This document shows positions 1-4,729 of a stretch of DNA of 6,000 nt, piece by piece (within the stretch, counting starts at the first letter, position 1; each line of letters begins with the position of its first letter). Origin of the DNA: SURF-24 sp964537965 (lineage in GTDB: Bacteria > Bacteroidota > Ignavibacteria > Ignavibacteriales > SURF-24); contig CAZIDB010000269.1 of the NCBI GenBank assembly GCA_964537965.1, positions 1-6,000 on the forward strand, in the 5' to 3' direction. Both the position numbers and the translations under genes were made by a program. The notes beneath the pieces were generated by a model. That model was not told where the DNA came from and ran no database searches. It saw nothing but the letters and a program-made list of their open reading frames with translations.

Positions 1-14
1 TGCACTCTTAACAT
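1..14 (-). CDS. 5' end of an unidentified gene leaving the window
   Basis: An ATG on the minus strand (bases 14-12) begins M-L-R-V and runs off the left edge. A GGAGA Shine-Dalgarno lies at 20-24, a few bases upstream of the ATG, which is good spacing. It is in the same orientation as rsmI, 102 nt downstream of the rsmI stop. Only four codons are visible, so no product can be named. The call rests on the ribosome binding site and orientation alone. Confidence 0.35.
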
Positions 15-116
15 ATTTTTCTCCAAATTTTCGTTTAATAACTGTTTGATTTTACTCAAAGTTCAATTCACAATACAAGTTTATGAAATTCCGGTTTGTA
101 TTTCAAGGAAACAGAA

Positions 117-794
117 TTACCTGCGGTTGTCTACAATAAGAACGAATTCACCCTTTAACTTTTTACTTTCAGTTATTTTAAGCACTTCTTCTATGCTTCC
201 CCTGTAAAATTTTTCGTTTGATGAAGTGAGTTCGTATGCAAGCACCACAGGAGTTGTTTTAGAAAATATCTTTGCGACATCAGATAATAAAGATTTTAAC
301 CTGTATGGTGTATCAAGAAAAATTATTGCCTCTTTAAGATGCCTTAACTTTGAAAGCTCTTTCTGCCTTTCTTCTTTTTTGGGAGAAAGCCAGCCGTAAT
401 AATAAAATTTTTCAAGATGGAATCCCGAAGCCATTATTGCAGTAAGCAGTGAACTTGCTCCCGGAACAGGAATAATCTGGACTTTGCTTGATAAGCAAAG
501 ATCAAGCAATAAATGTCCGGGGTCGGAGAATAATGGAGTTCCGCAATCGGAAATTAATGCGGCGGTCTCTCCCTTTGTTAACCGCGGAAGAATTTCATCC
601 ACCGATTCATTTTCATTATGCTCGTTAAGTGTAACAAGTTCTTTATCAATCTGGTATTGCGAAAGCAGGCGGCGGGCTTCTTTAAATTCTTCGCAGATAA
701 TAAAATTTGCAGATTGCAAAACTTCTAATGCACGCAGAGTAATATCCTTGTAATTACCAATCGGGGTTGAAACGATATAGAGTCTACCGTTCAT
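117..794 (-). CDS. rsmI: Ribosomal RNA small subunit methyltransferase I (RsmI), short form
   Basis: A 225-residue SAM-dependent methyltransferase of the RsmI/YraL (tetrapyrrole methylase-fold) family. The family 2'-O-methylates C1402 of 16S rRNA at the decoding centre. Family motifs seen in order: STPIGN (9-14), DITLRALEVL (17-26), EHNE (58-61), the SAM-site signature SDCGTPLFSDPG (82-93), PVPGASS (109-115), ASGF (122-125), YGWLSPKKEER (133-143) and the closing GEFVLIVD (215-222). It departs from the usual form in two places: EEFKEARRLL where most members have EDTR-xx-RxLL, and GASS instead of GPSA. It stops after the catalytic fold, lacking the roughly 60-residue C-terminal extension of the 286-residue E. 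coli protein. I chose the ATG at 794 over an in-frame TTG at 797; an AGGGGG ribosome-binding-like stretch (801-806) sits 6 nt upstream of that TTG and is part of a palindromic repeat. Last gene of a minus-strand cluster. Confidence 0.9.
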   Translation of the reverse strand: MNGRLYIVSTPIGNYKDITLRALEVLQSANFIICEEFKEARRLLSQYQIDKELVTLNEHNENESVDEILPRLTKGETAALISDCGTPLFSDPGHLLLDLCLSSKVQIIPVPGASSLLTAIMASGFHLEKFYYYGWLSPKKEERQKELSKLRHLKEAIIFLDTPYRLKSLLSDVAKIFSKTTPVVLAYELTSSNEKFYRGSIEEVLKITESKKLKGEFVLIVDNRR

Positions 795-800
795 CAACAG

Positions 801-830
801 CCCCCTCTAACTCCCCCCAAGGGGGAGAAT
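801..830. repeat. GC-rich palindromic repeat element between a broken HEPN gene and rsmI
   Basis: A C-rich run (801-805) is followed by a perfect hairpin: a 7-bp stem CTCCCCC (811-817) paired with GGGGGAG (821-827) around a 3-nt loop. It is far more GC-rich than the surrounding AT-rich DNA. The whole resembles dispersed intergenic palindromic repeats I associate with Bacteroidota and related genomes; only one copy is in this window, so dispersal cannot be shown here. Read on the minus strand it contributes the last codons and TAG stop of the HEPN fragment and a G-rich stretch just ahead of the rsmI start. Confidence 0.65.
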
Positions 831-953
831 AAAACTAATAGTGTGAGGCAAAAAATTATCATTCTTTTTTATATAATCATTTCGGGCTTCTTCAATTGTT
901 TCTTTCGCTCGCGAAATTCTATACTCAATTAATACCTTTTTATCATACGGCAT
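807..953 (-). pseudogene. Truncated HEPN-domain toxin (N-terminal 48 codons of a HepT-like protein)
   Basis: The reading frame starts at ATG 953, inside the 3' end of the nucleotidyltransferase gene (11-nt overlap), and ends at TAG 809-807. It encodes 48 residues. Residues 8-30 (LIEYRISRAKETIEEARNDY and following) look like the first helix of HEPN proteins, which usually open with a Y-R-x-x-x-A-x-E-x-x-x-E-A pattern. Intact members are about 110-140 residues and act as RNases through an R-x4-6-H motif on a later helix; that part is absent. The last eight residues (FILPLGGS) are encoded by the GC-rich repeat and are not HEPN-like. Toxin remnant is therefore the likeliest reading: gene order and overlap fit a type VII MNT-HEPN pair, but catalytic function must be lost. 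The fragment could still be translated as a short helix. Confidence 0.72.
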
Positions 954-1266
954 AAAACAAGCCTTCTTGTTTTACGCTTAACTGAAACGGTGTTGACGGA
1001 TTATTCATCTCGCGAAGAGAATAGATTTTATAATCAATTATTATATCATACTTAAGATTATAGGGATAAATAAACTCCAGAACCTCATCTTCAAAGCGCC
1101 AGTCAATTTCCCGTTTAAAAACAAACATCAAATCATAATCAGAATCTGTATGGCCTGTCCCTCTAGCTTTGGAACCAAAGAAATAAATGCCAACAAAATC
1201 GCTGTATCTGTTTTTTAGTTCTTCCTTTATTTCTGCAATTACTTTTTCAATTTGTTTGTCTGTCAT
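943..1266 (-). CDS. MNT-type nucleotidyltransferase, antitoxin of a type VII (HEPN-MNT) system
   Basis: A 107-residue minimal nucleotidyltransferase. It carries the family signature GS-x10-DxD exactly: G31-S32, then D43 and D45 within SDYDL. A third acidic residue is likely D74 in the strand KYDIIIDY. R35 and G36 complete the common GSxARG form. In characterised pairs this antitoxin (MntA) neutralises its HEPN partner by transferring AMP groups to a tyrosine near the toxin active site. All catalytic residues visible here look intact, so the enzyme may be active, although the following HEPN gene is cut short. The ATG at 1266 has only a weak ribosome binding site. It lies 81 nt after the 87-residue gene, beyond an AT-rich hairpin, so it may have its own promoter; I could not identify one. 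An alternative is a stand-alone MNT protein with another partner elsewhere. Confidence 0.85.
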   Translation of the reverse strand: MTDKQIEKVIAEIKEELKNRYSDFVGIYFFGSKARGTGHTDSDYDLMFVFKREIDWRFEDEVLEFIYPYNLKYDIIIDYKIYSLREMNNPSTPFQLSVKQEGLFYAV

Positions 1267-1320
1267 CTTACTATTTCTTAATGATGCAAAATCTGTGATA
1301 AGTACAATTAAATATACATG

Positions 1321-1353
1321 AAATAAAACTAAACTATACTTAAAGTTTTATTT
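1321..1353 (-). terminator. AT-rich hairpin after the 87-residue gene, possible terminator
   Basis: A perfect 10-bp inverted repeat, AAATAAAACT (1321-1330) and AGTTTTATTT (1344-1353), flanks a 13-nt loop. It begins inside the stop codon of the upstream minus-strand gene. The stem has only two G-C pairs (counting both arms) and no long U tract follows, so it would be a weak intrinsic terminator. It could instead be a protein-binding palindrome ahead of the nucleotidyltransferase gene. Confidence 0.35.
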
Positions 1354-1611
1354 TGTGGCAGAGGAAAAAGAGGGGGCTTTGAATCCCCTGTAAGTATCGA
1401 ATTTCGAATTATACATAACGATGTTCATGTTTTCATCCCGCAGTGTACCGCCGCTTGGATAAAGATAAAAATCAGAAACCTTATCAATCTTTTCATCAGC
1501 CGGCAGACCGTTTTTTGTATAAAACTTTACACGGTAAAAGCCAAGCTCATATTTACCGTTCTTTATTTGTTCAAGAAGATTCTCTTCTGAAAAGATGAAT
1601 AAGTCGTTCAT
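1348..1611 (-). CDS. Hypothetical protein, 87 residues, downstream of proS
   Basis: I do not recognise this protein. It is an 87-residue, soluble-looking product without a signal peptide or membrane segment. The N-terminal half is acidic and helix-like (SEENLLEQIKNGKYELGFYR, 8-27). The C-terminal half has aromatic/glycine-rich strand-like stretches (DFYLYPSGGT, 47-56; YRGFKAPSF, 74-82). The ATG at 1611 lies 6 nt after the proS stop and has no clear Shine-Dalgarno of its own, which suggests translation coupled to proS in a shared transcript. Support for its being real: an open frame on the same strand, tight spacing, and an otherwise unexplained 330-nt gap. There is no evidence linking it to proline metabolism or to the MNT-HEPN pair. 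Confidence 0.65.
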   Translation of the reverse strand: MNDLFIFSEENLLEQIKNGKYELGFYRVKFYTKNGLPADEKIDKVSDFYLYPSGGTLRDENMNIVMYNSKFDTYRGFKAPSFSSATK

Positions 1612-1617
1612 AAAGAA

Positions 1618-3303
1618 TTAAAGAAGCTCTTTAATTTTATCGTGTAAAGATTCCAGTACTACAACAGATTTCTCGTTCGTCTTTCTTACCTTAATTTCAA
1701 CTTTACCGTCTTTCAGGTTTTTTTCACCAACAACAATTTGCAAAGGCATGCCAAGCAAATCCGCATCATTAAATTTAAAGCCAGCCGAAACATCATTCCT
1801 GTCATCCCAAATAACTTCGTAACCTTTGGCTGTTAATTCATTATAAAGTTTTTCGGATTCGGCAGCAATCTTCTCGCTTTTCATGTTCAAACTTAAAATC
1901 TGAATCTGGAACGGAGCCAAAGTTTTATCCCATACAATTCCTTTCTCATCATAATTCTGCTCTACATAACAAGCCATTACACGTTCAACGCCAATACCGT
2001 AGCTTCCCATAATTATAGGATGCTCTTCACCTTTTTCATCGACAAAAGTAGCACCTAATGCTTCGGAGTATTTTGTGCCGAGTTTAAATATATGTCCAAG
2101 TTCTATTGCTTTGAAAACATCTAACTTTGAATTACATCTTGTACAGGTTTCTCCGGCTTCAACAATCCGTAAATCATAATATTCACATTCAGGTACATCA
2201 CGATTCATGTCAATCCCGCCGATGTGGTAATCATTCTTATTTGCTCCGCTGTAAAGATTATTTGCGTCTTTTAATCTTAGGTCCGCAATTATTTTATGTT
2301 TGAATCCAACAGGGCCAATTGAGCCGGCATCAGCACCGGTAATTTTCTTAAGTTCATCAGGGTGTCCCGGACGAACATAACCTCCAAGTATAGCTGTAAG
2401 TTTTGTTTCATTAACTTCATCGTTACCATTCATTAAAACGAGAACCGGATTTCCATCAGCAATGTATATTCTTGATTTAGCACATTCGGTTTCATTAATC
2501 TTTAAGAAAGTGCAAAGCTCATCAATACTTTTTACATTTGGTGTTGAAATCTCTTCAATCTGTTTGCTTTCCTTATGCCGTGGTGCAGCTTCAACAACAG
2601 ATTTTGCTACTTCAACATTTGCCGCATAGCCGCAATGCTCACAGTAAGCAACAGTGTCTTCACCAGCTTCCGATTTAACCATGAACTCTTCAGAGCCGCT
2701 TCCGCCCATTGCGCCGCTTGATGCGCCAACGACAAAATATTTTATTCCGCAGCGGTCAAAAATATTTCTGTATGCTTTATCGTGAAGGCTGTAAGAATGA
2801 TCAAGTCCTTCTTTTGATATATCGAACGAGTAAGCATCTTTCATAAGGAATTGTCTGCCGCGTATAACTCCGCTTTTTGGTCTCGGTTCATTGCGGAATT
2901 TGGTTTGAATCTGGTACCATATCTGCGGCATATCTTTATAAGATTTAAGAACGCCGCGTGCATGGTAAGTCATAATTTCTTCATGTGTCGGAGCCAAAAC
3001 ATAATCTCTGTTTTTTATATGAAACAAAATATCTCCGAATGCTTCAACGCGGTTTGTTTCCTCCCAGATTTCTTTGGGATTTAATGCCGGCAGGTGAAAT
3101 TCCTGTCCGCCGATTGCATCCATTTCTTCACGGATTATTTGAGATACTTTTTTAATTACCTTATAACCAAGAGGCAGGAAAGAATAAATTCCGGCGGAAA
3201 GCATTCTAACCATTCCGGTTCTTAACATTAAAATATGGCTTGGAATTACCGCATCGTTTGGCACTTCCTTTAACGTAGGCACGAATGATTTACTTAACTT
3301 CAT
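1618..3303 (-). CDS. proS: Prolyl-tRNA synthetase, bacterial type with editing domain
   Basis: A 561-residue class II aminoacyl-tRNA synthetase that charges tRNA-Pro in the cytoplasm; close to the 572 residues of E. coli ProS. Domains in order: motif 1 region (28-74, RTGMVRMLSAGIYSFLPLGY onward), the TP-loop APTHEEI (104-110), motif 2 (137-160, FRNEPRPKSGVIRGRQFLMKD), a YbaK-like insertion domain (about 230-390) that in the family hydrolyses Ala-tRNA-Pro, motif 3 (433-445, GSYGIGVERVMAC), and the C-terminal anticodon-binding domain (about 463-561). K276 sits where the editing lysine is expected. Two CxxC-like pairs (C221/C224 and C387/C390) flank the insertion. The ATG at 3303 aligns with the usual family N-terminus; GGAG is only 2 nt upstream, shorter than ideal. 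A promoter lies just ahead (3333-3363). First gene of the minus-strand cluster. Confidence 0.97.
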   Translation of the reverse strand: MKLSKSFVPTLKEVPNDAVIPSHILMLRTGMVRMLSAGIYSFLPLGYKVIKKVSQIIREEMDAIGGQEFHLPALNPKEIWEETNRVEAFGDILFHIKNRDYVLAPTHEEIMTYHARGVLKSYKDMPQIWYQIQTKFRNEPRPKSGVIRGRQFLMKDAYSFDISKEGLDHSYSLHDKAYRNIFDRCGIKYFVVGASSGAMGGSGSEEFMVKSEAGEDTVAYCEHCGYAANVEVAKSVVEAAPRHKESKQIEEISTPNVKSIDELCTFLKINETECAKSRIYIADGNPVLVLMNGNDEVNETKLTAILGGYVRPGHPDELKKITGADAGSIGPVGFKHKIIADLRLKDANNLYSGANKNDYHIGGIDMNRDVPECEYYDLRIVEAGETCTRCNSKLDVFKAIELGHIFKLGTKYSEALGATFVDEKGEEHPIIMGSYGIGVERVMACYVEQNYDEKGIVWDKTLAPFQIQILSLNMKSEKIAAESEKLYNELTAKGYEVIWDDRNDVSAGFKFNDADLLGMPLQIVVGEKNLKDGKVEIKVRKTNEKSVVVLESLHDKIKELL

Positions 3304-3332
3304 AGCTCCATTTAATTTGTTTGAATTGACTT

Positions 3333-3363
3333 CAAAAATACGGAAATGAGAGGCGAATTCAAA
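3333..3363 (-). promoter_or_regulatory. Bacteroidota-type promoter for proS
   Basis: Read on the minus strand, TTTG (3363-3360) is followed after exactly 19 nt by TATTTTTG (3340-3333). This matches the -33 TTTG / -7 TAnnTTTG consensus of the Bacteroides primary sigma factor. Transcription would start about 20-25 nt upstream of the proS ATG, giving a short leader. An overlapping sigma-70-like reading (TTGAAT, 16 nt, TATTTT) uses the same bases. Confidence 0.6.
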
Positions 3364-3671
3364 AGAAGGGAGCCTCTTTTAAGAACATATTAGAGTTTGA
3401 TCAAATAAATTTCCAGCATATCAACTAATCATACTATTTCACTTCATGTGAAGAGTTCTCTACAAGGGTTTATAAAACCAATCTGAGGGATCCATGTATA
3501 AACCGCTTGCCGGAAAAAAATATCGCTTACAGTAAAATGAGAACAATAATCCAGAATTTAAAATCACACCTTGTAACAATTAGAATACTGAAGTATCTAA
3601 ACTATCAGAAAATTTAACTTGATTGCTAATGGTTTGGTATTCTGAAATATTTAAGACAAAGTTTGAATCCT
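3364..3671. other. Non-coding spacer between divergent gene blocks
   Basis: About 300 nt upstream of both proS and the two-helix membrane protein gene. I find no convincing gene. It holds two small inverted repeats (3442-3453 and 3466-3479, 5-bp stems), a 13-codon frame at 3494-3535 that I reject, and an imperfect 16-nt direct repeat (3585-3600 and 3639-3654, 13 of 16 matching) just upstream of the plus-strand gene. No clear plus-strand promoter was recognised, though one is expected near 3600-3660. Confidence 0.5.
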
Positions 3672-3678
3672 GAGGAGG
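3672..3678 (+). promoter_or_regulatory. Strong Shine-Dalgarno that fixes the start of the two-helix membrane protein
   Basis: GAGGAGG lies 5 nt before the ATG at 3684. It shows that a longer in-frame reading from TTG 3663 is wrong, because that version would translate through the ribosome binding site. Confidence 0.8.
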
Positions 3679-3683
3679 TTAAT

Positions 3684-3959
3684 ATGAATATTAAGATATT
3701 TCTGCTGGTTATGATTGTGGCTGCCGTTATATGGTATGTTGTAGCCAGCCTTATGATAGTAAGTGAATTATCAAAAAGAAAACAGAAAATTCAATTTGTT
3801 TTAATAAGGTTTATGATTCCGGTGTATGCACAGCGGTATAAAAAAATTACTCTTGAAGAAACTGGACATGTAGGGTCTCTGTTCTATCATTGGATAATTT
3901 CCATTAACATAGCTCTTGTTTTTACTATTGCTTTTATTATTGCCAAATTTTCTGGTTAG
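3684..3959 (+). CDS. Small membrane protein with two transmembrane helices, unknown function
   Basis: A 91-residue product. Helix 1 spans about residues 4-27 (IFLLVMIVAAVIWYVVASLM within it) and helix 2 about 70-88 (ISINIALVFTIAFIIA). Between them is a basic, partly hydrophobic stretch: SELSKRKQK (28-36), then FVLIRFMIPVYAQRYKKIT (39-57) and a TGHVGSLFYHW segment (60-70). The positive charge of the loop suggests both termini face the periplasm and the loop faces the cytoplasm. I do not know a named family, though the pattern R(F)MIPVYAxxYKKIT-x-ETG-x-x-GxLFY looks like a conserved block rather than random sequence. Excellent Shine-Dalgarno. It precedes the membrane protein/XRE pair by 133 nt and has a separate promoter region between them, so it is probably an independent unit. 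Confidence 0.75.
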   Translation: MNIKIFLLVMIVAAVIWYVVASLMIVSELSKRKQKIQFVLIRFMIPVYAQRYKKITLEETGHVGSLFYHWIISINIALVFTIAFIIAKFSG

Positions 3960-3990
3960 GTAAAATATCTCAAAGCTAATTACCAATTAA

Positions 3991-4008
3991 GAACAAAAAA
4001 TTTTGTTT
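3991..4008 (+). terminator. Weak AT-rich hairpin after the two-helix membrane protein gene
   Basis: A perfect 7-bp inverted repeat, AACAAAA (3992-3998) and TTTTGTT (4001-4007), lies 32 nt past the stop codon at 3959. It has a 2-nt loop, one G-C pair and a T-rich right arm. It could serve as a poor intrinsic terminator; in such AT-rich DNA it may also be chance. Confidence 0.25.
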
Positions 4009-4025
4009 GAAAAGTAAAATTGCTA

Positions 4026-4054
4026 TTGACAATCGTGTTATATATTTCTAACTT
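4026..4054 (+). promoter_or_regulatory. Promoter of the membrane protein/XRE operon
   Basis: A consensus -35 TTGACA (4026-4031) is followed after 17 nt by TAACTT (4049-4054), a weak -10. In Bacteroidota terms the same bases read TTG-N20-TAACTTG, an imperfect match to TAnnTTTG. A start site near 4061 would leave a leader of about 30 nt. The -10 element and start site lie inside a long palindrome, so repressor binding there would block this promoter. Confidence 0.5.
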
Positions 4055-4074
4055 GATGTTAGAAATACATAACA
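4036..4074. promoter_or_regulatory. 39-nt palindromic operator, probable binding site of the XRE repressor
   Basis: Two 17-nt arms (4036-4052 and 4058-4074) pair at 16 of 17 positions around the 5-nt centre TTGAT; the only mismatch is 4042 against 4068. The inner arms TATTTCTAAC and GTTAGAAATA are perfect over 10 bp, and outer arms TGTTAT and ATAACA add six more. It covers the putative -10 and start site of the operon that encodes an XRE-type regulator, the classic place for an autoregulatory operator. No U-tract follows, so a terminator is unlikely. Confidence 0.6.
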
Positions 4075-4092
4075 TTTGGTAAAGGATTAAAT

Positions 4093-4488
4093 ATGAAAAA
4101 GACAATTTCAATTTTCGTTATTATCGGATTAGTTGCAGTTACACTTATCCTTTGGATTGTGAAAACCCGAACAATAACCTACCAGGATATCCTGATGTTG
4201 GGAGGTGTACTGGTGGTAGTTGGATTTGCAGTGTTTATTGGAATTAACAGAATAAAAAGTGTAATTCAAAAAGAACCGTTTGAAGATGAACTGTCAAAAA
4301 AGATAATGACAAAAGCTTCATCAATATCTTATTACATCTCTATCTATCTGTGGCTTATTATAATGTACTTTAGTGATAAAGTGACATTAGAATCTCACAG
4401 CCTTATTGGTGCAGGGATTCTGGGAATGGCGATCATTTTTCTGCTGAGCTGGATTGGTGTTAAAATGTTTGGTGTTTCAAATGGATAA
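4093..4488 (+). CDS. Four-helix membrane protein (DUF2178-like) paired with an XRE regulator
   Basis: A 131-residue integral membrane protein. Predicted helices: about 5-23 (ISIFVIIGLVAVTLILWIV), 33-50, 77-93 and 102-122. A cytoplasm-type loop lies between helices 2 and 3 (about 51-76), holding basic and acidic residues including FEDELSKKIMTKASSISYY. A loop of this kind (E-D-E-L-S-x-K-I-x-x-K-A-S-S-x-S-Y-Y) recurs, as I recall, in DUF2178-like membrane proteins encoded next to small XRE regulators; family assignment is from memory, not a search. The ATG at 4093 has AAAGGA (4081-4086) 6 nt upstream. Its last 8 nt overlap the start of the regulator gene, implying translational coupling. It may sense the membrane and tether or inactivate the regulator, but nothing in the sequence proves this. 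Confidence 0.8.
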   Translation: MKKTISIFVIIGLVAVTLILWIVKTRTITYQDILMLGGVLVVVGFAVFIGINRIKSVIQKEPFEDELSKKIMTKASSISYYISIYLWLIIMYFSDKVTLESHSLIGAGILGMAIIFLLSWIGVKMFGVSNG

Positions 4489-4681
4489 TAGAATAAAAGA
4501 GCTGCGTGCAAAACATAATTTATCTCAGCTTGAGCTGGCACAAAAAGCGGGTGTTAGAAGAGAGACAATTGTTTTTCTTGAGAAAGGTAAATACAATCCT
4601 TCACTCAAACTGGCTTATGATATTTCAAGGATTTTTAATCTCTCAATTGAAGAAGTGTTCGTTTTCAATAATGAAAAGTGA
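4481..4681 (+). CDS. XRE/Cro-type helix-turn-helix transcriptional regulator, minimal form
   Basis: A 66-residue protein consisting almost wholly of one HTH_3 domain. The core runs IKELRAKHNLSQLELAQKAG (5-24), with LSQLELAQKAG as the first and turn helices and VRRETIVFLEKGKYNPSL (25-42) covering the recognition helix and the E-x-G-x-x-x-P-S-L motif. IEEVFVF (56-62) closes the fold, as in the short stand-alone XRE regulators often paired with membrane proteins. No effector domain is present. I chose ATG 4481, which gives the standard M-x-N-R-I-K-E-L-R start; an upstream extension would add residues that are only the membrane gene read in another frame. It overlaps that gene by 8 nt and lacks its own Shine-Dalgarno, so translation is probably coupled. 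Likely target: the palindrome at 4036-4074. Confidence 0.93.
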   Translation: MDNRIKELRAKHNLSQLELAQKAGVRRETIVFLEKGKYNPSLKLAYDISRIFNLSIEEVFVFNNEK

Positions 4682-4717
4682 CTGAGTTATTAATACAAAG
4701 AGTTTTCAATTTAACTT

Positions 4718-4723
4718 AGGAGG
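4718..4723 (+). promoter_or_regulatory. Shine-Dalgarno of the transglutaminase gene, partly inside a possible stem
   Basis: AGGAGG lies 6 nt before the ATG at 4730, which fixes that start over a second in-frame ATG at 4745. Its first two bases fall in the 3' arm of a possible stem (4682-4689 with 4712-4719, 8 pairs including one G-U), so the site might be partly masked in the transcript. Confidence 0.7.
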
Positions 4724-4729
4724 TTTGCT

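Noticed and set aside
484..753. 89-codon open frame on the plus strand
   Set aside because: It lies wholly within rsmI on the opposite strand, has no ribosome binding site, and its serine/arginine-rich product looks like an antisense shadow.
801..830. GC-rich hairpin as an intrinsic terminator between the HEPN fragment and rsmI
   Set aside because: No U tract follows on the minus strand and rsmI starts only about 15 nt on; a repeat element fits better.
2851..3084. 77-codon open frame on the plus strand
   Set aside because: Antisense to the conserved motif region of proS; no start signal and no recognisable protein features.
3442..3453. Small inverted repeat CTTCA-TG-TGAAG
   Set aside because: A 5-bp stem with a 2-nt loop is too small to call a site; no gene end or promoter is next to it.
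3494..3535. 13-codon frame with a GAGGG stretch upstream
   Set aside because: Too short to distinguish from chance and with no recognisable leader-peptide features such as codon runs or an attenuator following it.
3663..3683. TTG start extending the two-helix membrane protein by 7 residues
   Set aside because: The extension would include the GAGGAGG ribosome binding site itself; ATG 3684 is the natural start.
3801..3986. 61-codon open frame on the minus strand
   Set aside because: Antisense to the two-helix membrane protein gene, which has a strong Shine-Dalgarno and clear helices.
4454..4480. Upstream extension of the XRE regulator by 9 residues
   Set aside because: The added residues are the membrane protein gene read in another frame, and the M-x-N-R-I-K-E-L-R start at 4481 is typical of the family.
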